Positions 24,605 to 33,309 of a stretch of 64,000 nucleotides of DNA are shown here, piece after piece. Location: NCBI RefSeq assembly GCF_004217045.1, contig NZ_SGXM01000002.1, positions 124,001 through 188,000 on the forward strand, in the 5' to 3' direction. The notes below the pieces were generated by a model. That model worked only from the letters and a program-made list of their open reading frames with translations, was not told the origin of the DNA and did no database searches. The translations under genes were made by a program, and so were the position numbers. This DNA comes from Cupriavidus agavae. Lineage in GTDB: Bacteria; Pseudomonadota; Gammaproteobacteria; Burkholderiales; Burkholderiaceae. Within the stretch, counting starts at the first letter, position 1; each line of letters starts with the position of its first letter.

Positions 24605-25935
24605 TGGGATTTGAACTCCATCCACGCTATCTGGAAGTCCACCTTCACGGTCGGCTTTGCGGCTTCCTCTGCGAAGCCGGCGGGAATACGCGCTTCGTTC
24701 CGACCGAGGAATACCGGGGCAATAACGATCGCGACACGCTCAGTCTCTCCATTACCCTCCCGACCGAGATTGGCCGCGAGGCCACCTCGGAAGTGTTCGA
24801 CAACACATTCCACCCGGCTATCTACAACACGGGCGGAGAGCTGCCCCCCTACTTCGCCGGGCTGCTGCCGGAAGGCGAACTGCGCAACCGTCTGGAGGCC
24901 ACCCGAAAGAACCCGGAGGACAAGGACGATTTTGGTGTCCTTGCCTCCGCCGGCAATGATTTGCCGGGCGCTGTCGTGGTGAAGCCCGCCAACATTGGCG
25001 CCCTGCCCGAGTACGTCCGCACCTACGGCGTGACGGGCGGGGCGGATAACCTGGAGATTGCTGTCGTCGAGGGCGCCACGGAAGGCGCCGCGTCAGTCTC
25101 GGGCGTGCAGAACAAGCTGGCGCTGTCGACAATGCGCCGGGGCGAGCGTTACACGCTGCCCACCAGCGACAAGGTATCGGACATCATTGCGAAGCTGCCG
25201 GCCAGGAATGACGACTCTCAGGTGTTCAACGAATATGTCTCGATGCATCTGGCGGCGGCTGCCGGCGTGAACATCGCCCCGGTCCAGGTACTTCCGATGT
25301 CGAGCATCGACGTGCCCGACCTGGCGGATTGGATGGGAAAAGGCTTGCACTACCTTGCGGTGGAGCGCTTCGACCGCACCGCCACCGGCGGGCGCGTCCA
25401 TGCAGAGGACGGGTGCCAGATGCTTGGCCGGATGCCGGGCAGGAAGTACGCCAAGCTTGACGAATACATCCGGCTGGTGGCCGCACTGTACCGGCTTAGC
25501 CCGAATGGATTCGAGAACGTACGGCAGTTTTTCGTGCGCCAGGCCGTCAATACACTCCTCGGCAACAGCGACGCACATCTCAAGAATTTCTCGGTGATCT
25601 ACGCGGACCGGAAACTGCCCGAACTCTCGCCTGCCTACGACATCGTGTGCGTCGCCGCCCTGCCCAATTTCACGTCCTATGGCCAGAACGTCGCCATTGA
25701 CGCGTTCCAGCGCAACGAGACCCTCGATCTGTATGAAGAGATCGCTGGAAAAGCCGGCATTCCCAAGCGGATCGCTACGGCGGCGGTCAAGGAGGCCGTG
25801 TCGCTGGCACACGCCCACTGGCCTGGTCTGCTGGAGGAGATGGATGCCTCGCCCGCGTTGCGTCATGTCATCGCCGAGCGTTTGGCCGATCTGCCGCTGT
25901 CCAGGGCCGGAAGGGGAGCGAGGAAGGCATCCTGA
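24604..25935 (+). CDS. hipA: HipA-like serine/threonine kinase toxin
   Basis: A 443-residue HipA-family kinase; E. coli HipA phosphorylates glutamyl-tRNA synthetase and causes growth arrest and persistence. N-terminal HipA_N segment (GELPPYFAGLLPEGELRNRL), Gly-rich/P-loop-like SVSGVQNKLAL, catalytic loop GNSDAHLKNFSV (Asp as base) and DFG-equivalent LSPAYDIV. All key motifs are present, so it should be active. Length is normal for the family. It is coupled to the hipB gene by a 1-base overlap. Confidence 0.94.
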   Translation: MGFELHPRYLEVHLHGRLCGFLCEAGGNTRFVPTEEYRGNNDRDTLSLSITLPTEIGREATSEVFDNTFHPAIYNTGGELPPYFAGLLPEGELRNRLEATRKNPEDKDDFGVLASAGNDLPGAVVVKPANIGALPEYVRTYGVTGGADNLEIAVVEGATEGAASVSGVQNKLALSTMRRGERYTLPTSDKVSDIIAKLPARNDDSQVFNEYVSMHLAAAAGVNIAPVQVLPMSSIDVPDLADWMGKGLHYLAVERFDRTATGGRVHAEDGCQMLGRMPGRKYAKLDEYIRLVAALYRLSPNGFENVRQFFVRQAVNTLLGNSDAHLKNFSVIYADRKLPELSPAYDIVCVAALPNFTSYGQNVAIDAFQRNETLDLYEEIAGKAGIPKRIATAAVKEAVSLAHAHWPGLLEEMDASPALRHVIAERLADLPLSRAGRGARKAS

Positions 25936-26277
25936 TCGGTATCGGCCGCGCTGCCGGCCAAAGTCAGCGGCGGCGCGCAGCGTCGGCGGTCCGCCTACGA
26001 CAGCGATTCCCGATTCGATGACAGCGAGTTAAGAGAAAGGACGATTCGTCGGCAATCCTCGCGGCGGTAACGTTGAGGCTGACCCTGTTGAGCGAAGAAC
26101 CGCCTTGATTCTGACTGCCCACCACCGCCATCTCTCGCGTTCCGGCCACGCCGTACCGCCCGATAACGCCGCTGCGAGCATATCCGCGCTGATTGCGAGC
26201 ACGCAGGCGCTCGCGCTTGCCACGCAGGCCTTGCGCACTTCCAACTTCCTCACACGCTTGCATCGTGCGGAAAGTCC
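25936..26277. other. No confident gene between hipA and the GntR gene
   Basis: Both neighbours end here convergently. Open frames of up to about 100 codons exist on the minus strand but have no domain, no clear ribosome site, and change frame preference along the stretch. It could hold a decayed gene. Confidence 0.5.
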
Positions 26278-27015
26278 CTACCCGGGCAACGCCGCGCCCA
26301 AAGCGCCCGCAAAGCTATAGCGCTGGCCCGGATGCCAGAGCACGACAACCGATGCCACCGCGTCGTGCGAGAAGGTGCGCCGGCGCAGCACGAGCGATGG
26401 CTCCGCCGGGCCAAGCGCAAGCATGTCGGCAATCTCTTCGGCGGGCACCCGCGCTTCGATCCAGTACTCCGCCCGCTGTAGCGGCGCCACGCGCATCAGG
26501 TGCTCGTTGGGCGTGGTGCTGGCGAACTCCGTATCAAGGTAGTCAGGTGCCAGGGCAGGATTGACCCACCGGTCTTCCACCTGGATGGGTGCATCGTCCT
26601 CGAAGTGCAGGATCACCGAGTGAAACAACGTGCTGCGCTCGGCAATGCCGAACTGCGCGGCCAGCGCGCGCGTGGCACGTTGCCGCTCCAGACGGTGGAG
26701 CGCGCTGCGATGCCGATGGCCGCGCCCCCGAATCTCCTCGGCAATGCTGCGGATCTCGACCACCGTGGCCTGATAACGCTGCTGCGCCACAAAGGTGCCC
26801 GCACCCTTCCGCCGCACCAGCACCTGCTCGGCCTCCAGTTCATTGAGCGCACGGTTCACGGTCATGCGCGAGACCCCGAAGGTGCCGGCCAGCGCAATCT
26901 CGGCCGGTATCGCGTCGCCTTCCTTCCATGTGCCCGCGCCGATCTGCGCCAGCACGTACTGCTTGATGCGCGCGAACGCCGGTACTGACGGATCTTCCTG
27001 GACGTGCGGGCGCAT
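26278..27015 (-). CDS. GntR/HutC-family regulator
   Basis: A 245-residue regulator. N-terminal winged HTH (ARIKQYVLAQIGAGTWKEGDAIPAE; FGVSRMTVNRALNELEAEQVLVRRKGAGTFVA) and a C-terminal UTRA ligand-binding domain (HSVILHFEDDAPIQVEDRWVNPALAP ... RAEYWIEARVPAEEIADML). HutC members bind small metabolites such as urocanate or amino sugars. The ATG at 27015 gives the normal HutC length; the upstream extension is unlikely. It is divergent from a Bug/ornithine-cyclodeaminase-like operon, and two operator-like sites lie between. Confidence 0.9.
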   Translation of the reverse strand: MRPHVQEDPSVPAFARIKQYVLAQIGAGTWKEGDAIPAEIALAGTFGVSRMTVNRALNELEAEQVLVRRKGAGTFVAQQRYQATVVEIRSIAEEIRGRGHRHRSALHRLERQRATRALAAQFGIAERSTLFHSVILHFEDDAPIQVEDRWVNPALAPDYLDTEFASTTPNEHLMRVAPLQRAEYWIEARVPAEEIADMLALGPAEPSLVLRRRTFSHDAVASVVVLWHPGQRYSFAGALGAALPG

Positions 27016-27168
27016 GGCGGTCTGACTCCCTGACGAAGTTGTGAACGACGGAATGATGCCACGCAACGGGGCATGGCCTTGCACGGCACTCGTGCCAGCC
27101 GCACCGTGGCCGTGCGCTAACGCGCCTGACGCTCGCATATGCGGAAACCGCTTTGCCTTATGCGAAAA

Positions 27169-27217
27169 GTTGTCTATACAGTAACGACCGGCCTGCGTAA
27201 CATCAGTCTATACAACT
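27169..27217. promoter_or_regulatory. Two HutC-type operator sites
   Basis: GTTGTCTATACA (27169-27180) and AGTCTATACAACT (27205-27217) share the core GTCTATAC, which fits the GTMTAKAC core bound by HutC-family regulators such as DasR. The cores are 34 bp apart in the divergent region. They are the likely binding sites of the regulator at 26278. Confidence 0.6.
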
Positions 27218-27292
27218 CGACGTCGGGTACAAGATCGACGACGCGGGAATGTCGGGTCAATGTTTCGAATGTGGATGGACGGGGAGTCTCGC

Positions 27293-28303
27293 GTGAAGCG
27301 TATTCTGCGCAAATCGGCCGGCGAACGGCTGCTGTTCCTGGCGATGGGGCTGGCGGCCCTGTCGATGTCGGCCCTGCCGCGCCTGGCGTTGGCCCAGCCC
27401 GACGACTATCCGGCGCGCCCGGTGCGGATCATCGTGCCGTTCGCGGCCGGCGGCGTGGCCGATGCCCTGCCGCGCCTGATCGGCCAGAAGCTGTCCGAGG
27501 CGTGGGGCAAGCCGGTCGTCATCGACAACAAGCCGGGCGCCGCAGGCAACATCGGCATGGAGTCCGTGGCGCGCGCGACGCCTGACGGCTACACGCTCGG
27601 ACTGGCGCCCGCGGGCAACCTGACCGTGAATCCGATCCTGTTCCGCAAGCTCACGTTCGATACGCGCGACTTCGTGCCGGTGACGATGCTGGCGGCGTCG
27701 CCAAACGTGCTGGTCGTCAATCCGTCCGTGCCGGCCCGCTCGCTCAAGGAACTGGTCGCCTATGCGCGGACACGTCCGGGCGAACTCAATTTTGCTTCGC
27801 CGGGCAGTGGCAGCGGCGCACACCTGGCGGGCGAACTGTTCAATCTCGACGCCGGCATCAAGACCGTGCACGTACCCTACAACGGCATGGCCACGGCACT
27901 GAACGACGTGCTCGGCGGCCAGGTGCAGATGATGTTCGGCGGCATCTCCACGGTGCTCCAGCACATCCGCACTGGCAAGCTGGTGCCGCTCGCGGTGGCG
28001 GGCCCGCATCGGCTGCCGCAGTTGCCCAACGTACCGACCGTGGCGGAATCCGGCTATCCGGGCTTCGACGTCACCTCCTGGTACGGGCTGGTTGCTCCGA
28101 AGGGAACACCTGACGCCGTGGTGCGCAAGTGGCAGGCCGACGTGGCACGCGTGCTGCGCGACCCCGATGTGCGCCAGAAGCTCGACGCCCTGGGCCTTGA
28201 GCCCGTTGGCAGTTCCAGCCAGGCATTCGGCGAAACCATCGCCAGCGAGACCACCAAATGGCGTGCCATCGTGCATCGCGCCAACATTTCCCCGTTGCAG
28301 TAA
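27293..28303 (+). CDS. Bug-family periplasmic receptor (TctC-like)
   Basis: A 336-residue tripartite-tricarboxylate-type binding protein. Signal peptide LLFLAMGLAALSMSALPRLALA, then VRIIVPFAAGGVADALPRLIG, GAAGNIGMESVARATPDGYTLG and LPNVPTVAESGYPGFDVTSWYGL. The GTG at 27293 is chosen because GGGGAG lies six bases upstream; in-frame ATGs from 27260 lack a ribosome site. No transporter membrane genes are near. Next to an ornithine cyclodeaminase-like gene, so the ligand may be an amino acid or its keto/imino derivative (inference). Confidence 0.9.
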   Translation: MKRILRKSAGERLLFLAMGLAALSMSALPRLALAQPDDYPARPVRIIVPFAAGGVADALPRLIGQKLSEAWGKPVVIDNKPGAAGNIGMESVARATPDGYTLGLAPAGNLTVNPILFRKLTFDTRDFVPVTMLAASPNVLVVNPSVPARSLKELVAYARTRPGELNFASPGSGSGAHLAGELFNLDAGIKTVHVPYNGMATALNDVLGGQVQMMFGGISTVLQHIRTGKLVPLAVAGPHRLPQLPNVPTVAESGYPGFDVTSWYGLVAPKGTPDAVVRKWQADVARVLRDPDVRQKLDALGLEPVGSSSQAFGETIASETTKWRAIVHRANISPLQ

Positions 28304-28312
28304 GGAGCCGCC

Positions 28313-29317
28313 ATGCAAGAGCTTTACCTGACCTACCTCAACGGGCCCGATGTGGCCGCCCTGGCGTTGACCGATGCCGAGATCCTCGCCGCCGTGGAAG
28401 GCGCGCTCGCCGCGCAGGGACGCAAGCAGACCGTGATCGAACCGCGCGTGCATCTGGTGCCGGAATCGTCGGACAAGGGACATTTCAATGTCCTGCGCGG
28501 CTTTATCCAGCCGCTGCATGTGGCAGGCGTCAAGGTGGTGTCGGACTATGTCGACAACTACAAGCACGGTCTGCCCTCGGAAATGGCGCTGCTGAACCTG
28601 TTCGATCCGGACAACGGCGTGCCGCTGGCTGTCATCGATGCCACGGCGATCACCGACATGCGCACCGGTGCCGTGACCGCGCTCGGCGCACGGCACCTGG
28701 CCCGCCGGAACAGCAAGGTGCTCGGGCACGTGGGCGCGCGCGGCACGTCGTACTGGAATGTGCGGCTGCTCGATTCGATCTTCGATTTCGACGAGATCCG
28801 CGTGCACTCGCGTCGGCCCGAGAGCCGCACTGCGTTTGCCGAACGGCTCTCGCGCGATCTGGGCAAGCCGGTCATCGTCACCGAAGATTGGGAATCGTGC
28901 GTGCGTGGCGCCGACATCGTGGTCGAGGCGTCCCGCCTGCCCAGGCCGGAGCCCAAGCTGCTGACCAGCTGGATCAAGCCAGGCGCGCTCGTCATTCCGT
29001 ACGGCACGATGAGTGCGGTGGAATTGTCGCTGACCGACATCATGAGCAAGATGGTGGTGGACGACTGGGGCCAGTGCCGCAAGGGTTTGCCCTACGGCGC
29101 GCTGCGCCAGCACGTGGACAGCGGACGCCTGAACGAAGAGAACCTCCACGCGGAGCTGGGCCAGATCGTCGCTGGCCTCAAGCCGGGACGCGAGCGCGAC
29201 GACGAAACGATCCTGTTCTGGCATCGCGGGCTCTCCACGACCGACATAGCGCTCGGGCACGCCATGCTGACCAAGGCGCGCAACCTCGGGCTGGGCCAAA
29301 CGCTACGGTTCGCCTGA
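28313..29317 (+). CDS. Ornithine cyclodeaminase/mu-crystallin family enzyme
   Basis: A 334-residue NAD(P)-dependent enzyme of the OCD/mu-crystallin family, whose members deaminate ornithine, reduce cyclic ketimines or make amino acids such as alanine. Substrate-domain motif GVKVVSDYVDNY; ITDMRTGAVTALGARHLAR precedes the Rossmann fold. The dinucleotide turn reads LGHVGARGTSYW, replacing the usual GxGxxG-type G(T/A)G with GARG, so cofactor binding may be altered. Starts 9 bases after the Bug gene in one operon. Confidence 0.87.
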   Translation: MQELYLTYLNGPDVAALALTDAEILAAVEGALAAQGRKQTVIEPRVHLVPESSDKGHFNVLRGFIQPLHVAGVKVVSDYVDNYKHGLPSEMALLNLFDPDNGVPLAVIDATAITDMRTGAVTALGARHLARRNSKVLGHVGARGTSYWNVRLLDSIFDFDEIRVHSRRPESRTAFAERLSRDLGKPVIVTEDWESCVRGADIVVEASRLPRPEPKLLTSWIKPGALVIPYGTMSAVELSLTDIMSKMVVDDWGQCRKGLPYGALRQHVDSGRLNEENLHAELGQIVAGLKPGRERDDETILFWHRGLSTTDIALGHAMLTKARNLGLGQTLRFA

Positions 29318-29318
29318 C

Positions 29319-30125
29319 ATGGCAGCGGGCATCGCCTCAACGCGCATGTACAACGCCACGCCAGCGGTTGCGCAGGCGTGGCACGCACTGCTGTCGCGTG
29401 TCTTCGACGATCTGGGCTGGACGGTCGAGGTCATCCCGCACGCATGGCCAGCCCCGCTTCCGGCCCTGTGGCAACGTCCTGACCTGACCTGCGGCTTCAT
29501 GTGTGGCCTGCCTTTCGCGCAAGGCATGGCACCCGTTGTGGCCCTGGCCGCGCCCGTGCCGGCGCCAGCCGGGTACGCGGGCCACGCCCGCTACCGCAGC
29601 GAGCTGCTGGTGCGGGATGCGAGCCCATTGCACACACTGGAGGATCTGCGCGGAACGCGTTTCGGCTGGATGGCACAGCACTCGCAGTCCGGCTATCACG
29701 CGGCACGCAGGCTGCTGGCGCCGTTGGCACATGGAGGCAAGCGCCTTTTTGCGGCATCCATCGGCCCGCTCGATACACCGATGCGCGCGCTGTCCGCGCT
29801 GCGTGATGGCGAGATCGATGTCACCGCGCTGGACTCGTTCTTTCTCGACCTGCTGCGCCTGCACGACCCTGCATGGCTCGATGGTTTGCGGACTGTCGCC
29901 ACCACTCCCTGGACGCCGAATCCGCTCCTGGTCGCGTCAGCCGGCCTGCCTGAGCGCGCGCGTACCGATCTGGTGGACTGGCTGGGTCGCTTGCACGAGC
30001 GCTCGGACTACGCGGCCCTGCTCGCAGCCGTCGCCGTGAATCGATTCGAGCGGCCCGACCTTGCCGCCTACGCACGCCTGGCGAGCGATGCGGTCCAATC
30101 CCTCGGGTATCCGGAGATCCAGTAG
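29319..30125 (+). CDS. PhnD-like substrate-binding protein without a signal peptide
   Basis: A 268-residue protein of the phosphonate/taurine-type periplasmic binding fold (TCGFMCGLPFAQ; SPLHTLEDLRGTRFGWMAQHSQSGYHAARRLL; GEIDVTALDSFFLDLLR; TPNPLLVAS). There is no export signal at the start, MAAGIASTRMYNATPAVAQ. It begins one base after the preceding stop, so it is tightly coupled to the cyclodeaminase-like gene. It may be a cytoplasmic sensor or an enzyme derived from a binding protein. No ABC permease or ATPase gene is near. Confidence 0.72.
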   Translation: MAAGIASTRMYNATPAVAQAWHALLSRVFDDLGWTVEVIPHAWPAPLPALWQRPDLTCGFMCGLPFAQGMAPVVALAAPVPAPAGYAGHARYRSELLVRDASPLHTLEDLRGTRFGWMAQHSQSGYHAARRLLAPLAHGGKRLFAASIGPLDTPMRALSALRDGEIDVTALDSFFLDLLRLHDPAWLDGLRTVATTPWTPNPLLVASAGLPERARTDLVDWLGRLHERSDYAALLAAVAVNRFERPDLAAYARLASDAVQSLGYPEIQ

Positions 30126-30131
30126 CCGGCC

Positions 30132-31820
30132 TTATTCCGTCGAGCCCGCCCTGGCCACGGGAAGCGCGAAATGGAACGTTGTCTGTTCCTTCTCGTCGCG
30201 ATCCACCCATAGCCTTCCCTGGTGCGCTTCCACGATCAGCCGGCTGATGCTCAACCCCATCCCGAGGCCCTCCTGCTTCGTGGTAAAGAACGGATCGAAC
30301 ACTTTCGCCGCGATACTCGCATCCATGCCGGAACCCGCGTCGTGAACCGACACTTCCACGCATTCGCCGGCCAAGGAGGATCGGATCGACAATGACCGCG
30401 CTTCCGGTGAGAGGGGCAGCATGGCCTCGATGCCATTGACCAGCAGGTTTCCCAACAGCTGCTGAAGCTGCACCTCGTCCCCCATGACCATCGGGATACC
30501 CGGTTCAAGGTGCAAGCGTATCTGCACCTTCGAACGAGCGGCGTCCCGCCGGAGATTGAGCACGGTCGTCTCGATCAGCGAGTTCATGTCGACAGGCTGC
30601 CGCCGGGTCGGATGCCTGGTCAGCAGCGACCGGATGCCAGCGATGATCGCGCCGGCCCGGTGACCGTCGAAGACCATGCGCTCGACGGACTCCAATGCCT
30701 CCGCCACCACGGGCCGGGGACGATCCAGCCAGCGAATCGCCGCGCTGCCGTTGGCCACGATGGCAGCAAGCGGCTGGTTGATCTCATGGGCAATCGATCC
30801 TGTCAGCGCGGTGAGTGCGGTCACTTTCGAGACGTGTTCCAGTTCCGCCTTCGTGCGTTCGAGCGTTTCCTCGATGCGTCGACGCTCGGTCAGATCCAGC
30901 ACGAACGTGACGCGCTGACGGGAGTCCTCGTCCAGTCTCGTGGCGGTAACCAGTACCGGCGCACGACTGCCGTCGCGGCGCAGGAACTCCCGCTCGAACG
31001 GAGGAAGCACCTCGCCACTGCTGAATTGCGCTTCCCGACGCGCGATGGCCGGCTTCCATTCCTCGGGCGTCAGCACATCCAGCGACGCTGGCAGGCCGAA
31101 ACCGCCGCCATAGCCAACGATTCTCAGAAACGCTTCGTTGGCCTCAAGGATCCGGCCGCCACGTTCCCATATGAAGATACCAAGGATGTTCGTGTTCAGG
31201 ACCTCGCGGACCTGCGAGCCCCGCGCCACGGACGCATGAGCCCTGGCATTGCGCAGCGCCGTACCGGCCAGCCCACTGAGGAAACGCAGTTCGGCAAGGC
31301 CGGCCGCGGTAAGCCGCCCTCGCCTTTTCACGAACAGCACGCCGTGGAGTGCGCTGCCCGACTCGACGGCGGTGCAAAGGACAGTGCTTCCCGCGTCGCC
31401 GTGACGCTGGGCTTCAGGTGCGGGTACCCACGGCGCGCCAGCCTTCAGGATGTCCAGCGCCGCGGACAGCGGAACATCGGGGCTCCGAGTCGCCAGGCGA
31501 GACATCCCTGTCGTTGAAAGCACGTGCGCGTCCGGAAGGAAGGCCAAACCGTCCGCATCGCACTGGATCATCCCCGCCTGCTCGGCGCCAAATCTTTCGA
31601 ACGCCGCCGACAACATGGCCCCGATGACATCCCCCGCATCGAGTTGCCCTGCAATAGCTCGCGTCCAGGCCATGGCCGTTGTGGTATCCAGTTTCTCCAG
31701 CATGTCTGAACGTAGTGGTGCGGGACGGCGTAGCCTGGCAAGGGACTGGCCCGCTCCCGGGTCGATGGCGGCCGTTGGAAACGAGTGCCCGTTGTGCCTG
31801 AAGCCAGACACAAAGACCAT
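30132..31820 (-). CDS. Orphan sensor histidine kinase (GAF-PAS-HisKA-HATPase)
   Basis: A soluble kinase of about 562 residues. N-terminal GAF-like domain (about 30-190), PAS domain (LNTNILGIFIWERGGRILEANEAFLRIVGY; C-terminal DLTERRRIEETLERTK), HisKA with His in GSIAHEINQPLAAIVANGSAA, and HATPase (LLGNLLVNGIEAML; DAGSGMDASIAAKVFDPFFTTK; GLGMGLSISRLIVE). The HEINQPLAA box is typical of FixL/TodS-like kinases. No transmembrane helices and no response-regulator gene nearby, so its partner is unknown. Start uncertain: ATG 31820 has AAGG upstream; TTG 31871 and ATG 31703 are options. Divergent from an SDR gene. Confidence 0.86.
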   Translation of the reverse strand: MVFVSGFRHNGHSFPTAAIDPGAGQSLARLRRPAPLRSDMLEKLDTTTAMAWTRAIAGQLDAGDVIGAMLSAAFERFGAEQAGMIQCDADGLAFLPDAHVLSTTGMSRLATRSPDVPLSAALDILKAGAPWVPAPEAQRHGDAGSTVLCTAVESGSALHGVLFVKRRGRLTAAGLAELRFLSGLAGTALRNARAHASVARGSQVREVLNTNILGIFIWERGGRILEANEAFLRIVGYGGGFGLPASLDVLTPEEWKPAIARREAQFSSGEVLPPFEREFLRRDGSRAPVLVTATRLDEDSRQRVTFVLDLTERRRIEETLERTKAELEHVSKVTALTALTGSIAHEINQPLAAIVANGSAAIRWLDRPRPVVAEALESVERMVFDGHRAGAIIAGIRSLLTRHPTRRQPVDMNSLIETTVLNLRRDAARSKVQIRLHLEPGIPMVMGDEVQLQQLLGNLLVNGIEAMLPLSPEARSLSIRSSLAGECVEVSVHDAGSGMDASIAAKVFDPFFTTKQEGLGMGLSISRLIVEAHQGRLWVDRDEKEQTTFHFALPVARAGSTE

Positions 31821-31917
31821 ACGACCTTGGTGGTAGATGACATCGGGGCCAATCTGATGGCCCTGCTGCAAAGGAAAAATGGCGCTACCATCCCGCCATC
31901 ATCGAAGGAGAACAACA

Positions 31918-32622
31918 ATGACCGTTTCCAAGGTTGCCTTGATCACTGCCGGAGGCTCCGGCCAGGGCGCGGCCGCAGCGCGTCGGCTCGCGGAGGATGG
32001 ATACCACGTGGCCGTACTGTCCTCGTCCGGGAAAGGCGAGGCGCTTGGCAAGGAACTGGGCGGGATCGGGGTGACCGGATCGAACCAGTCCGACGACGAC
32101 GTAAAACGCCTGGTGGCGCTGGCCATGGAGAAGTGGGGCCGGATCGACGCCCTCGTGAATTCCGCCGGCCACGGGCCACGCGGCCCTGTGCTGGAGCTGA
32201 CCGACGAGAATTGGCATGCCGGCATGGACGTGTATTTCCTGAGCGCGGTTCGCGCCATCCGGCTGGTGACGCCGGTCATGGAAGCCCAGGGCGGCGGTTC
32301 GATCGTCAACATCTCCAGCGCGTGGACGTTCGAGCCGGCGTCCATGTTCCCGACTTCCGCCGTTTTCCGCGCGGGACTTGCCAGTTTCACGAAGCTGTTC
32401 GCCGACACCTACGCACCGAAGAATATCCGCATCAACAACGTACTGCCCGGCTGGATCGACAGCCTTCCGGAAGTCGATGCGCGCCGGGAATCGGTGCCGA
32501 TGGCACGCTATGGCAAGGCCGAGGAAGTGGCCGCGACCATCGCCTTCCTGCTGTCAGACGGCGCTGGCTACATCACGGGCCAGAACATCCGGGTCGACGG
32601 TGGATTGATGCGCTCGGTCTGA
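31918..32622 (+). CDS. Short-chain dehydrogenase-like protein lacking the catalytic Tyr-Lys
   Basis: A 234-residue classical SDR fold: N-terminal VALITAGGSGQGAAAARRLAE, mid motif LVNSAGHGP, IVNISSAWT, IRINNVLPG and C-terminal GYITGQNIRVDGG. Where YxxxK should be, the sequence reads SAVFRAGL, so Tyr becomes Ser and Lys becomes Arg. A recognisable subgroup of SDRs has this change and its chemistry is unknown. The ATG at 31918 follows GAAGGAGAACAACA. Divergent from the orphan kinase. Confidence 0.9.
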   Translation: MTVSKVALITAGGSGQGAAAARRLAEDGYHVAVLSSSGKGEALGKELGGIGVTGSNQSDDDVKRLVALAMEKWGRIDALVNSAGHGPRGPVLELTDENWHAGMDVYFLSAVRAIRLVTPVMEAQGGGSIVNISSAWTFEPASMFPTSAVFRAGLASFTKLFADTYAPKNIRINNVLPGWIDSLPEVDARRESVPMARYGKAEEVAATIAFLLSDGAGYITGQNIRVDGGLMRSV

Positions 32623-32661
32623 CCGCACGCGGCTGAGCGTCGCGAGCCGGGGTCGCGGTGC

Positions 32662-33060
32662 TCAGTCCCGGCAGTAGCCTTCGCCGGAGCGAACGGTCAG
32701 GCAGTTCTTCTTGCCGGCGAGCCATTTCATGCCGGTCCCGGCGCCATCGCTGGCGCGGATCACTTCCCGCGTTCCGTCGCGCTCGAATTCGATGCCGCCG
32801 TCGGCATACCGGCCCTCGAACCTGCGCGGACCGTCGAGATTCTGCACGGTGACCTCGTATTTGCCATGGCCGCCCGCCAATTCAAGGAACGTACCTTCCG
32901 GCCCGGTCCACTTGCCGAGCCATTCGTCGGTGTGGGGTGCGCTGGCCGAAACGGGCGTGCCCTCCGCAGGCTTACTGGAGGACGAACTTCGGTCCGAGCA
33001 GGCGGCCACGAATGCCGAAGCGGTCAGCAAGGCGACGAGGGAGAGGCGAATGGTCTTCAT
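32662..33060 (-). CDS. Small lipoprotein
   Basis: A 132-residue protein with a lipoprotein signal (LSLVALLTASAFVAAC, acylated Cys about residue 21), a Ser-rich linker and a compact beta-type domain (WLGKWTGPEGTFLELAGGHGKYEVTVQNLDGPRRFEGRYADGGIEFERDG). It ends in two Cys segments, KKNCLTVRSGEGYCRD, perhaps a disulphide. No family I can name. It stands between the SDR and the LexA-box gene, pointing away from the latter. Confidence 0.85.
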   Translation of the reverse strand: MKTIRLSLVALLTASAFVAACSDRSSSSSKPAEGTPVSASAPHTDEWLGKWTGPEGTFLELAGGHGKYEVTVQNLDGPRRFEGRYADGGIEFERDGTREVIRASDGAGTGMKWLAGKKNCLTVRSGEGYCRD

Positions 33061-33189
33061 CGGGCGATCGACAGGGCAAGGTAAGCGCGGATTTTCGCAC
33101 GACGATGGCGCCCGCTCTGTCGGCGCCCCGCTGACTGTCGCCATGTCGGGCGCCGCGATCGTGGCGCACGAACTGCCGCGCCATATTGC

Positions 33190-33219
33190 TTGCGGTCTGG
33201 CGGACGACCACTGTATATT
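33190..33219 (+). promoter_or_regulatory. Sigma-70-like promoter overlapped by the LexA box
   Basis: TTGCGG (33190-33195), an 18-base spacer, and TATATT (33214-33219, 5 of 6). The -10 element lies inside the LexA palindrome, so LexA binding would block it. Confidence 0.5.
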
Positions 33220-33226
33220 TATACAG
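33211..33226. promoter_or_regulatory. Perfect LexA (SOS) box
   Basis: CTGTATATTTATACAG matches CTGT-N8-ACAG exactly and is a perfect palindrome apart from the central pair; the flanking A and T extend the symmetry to 18 bp. It lies 84 bases before the ATG of the unknown gene at 33310. Confidence 0.75.
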
Positions 33227-33309
33227 TTGTCGTCGCGACTCCGAAAAATCTGCCCCGAGGCAGACCAGTGCGGCGACACGCTTCCTCTCCCTAATCTCGA
33301 AAGGCCATC

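Noticed and set aside
25964..26263. Possible 99-residue gene on the minus strand
   Set aside because: No family, no ribosome site, and competing frames of similar length in the same stretch. A decayed gene cannot be excluded.
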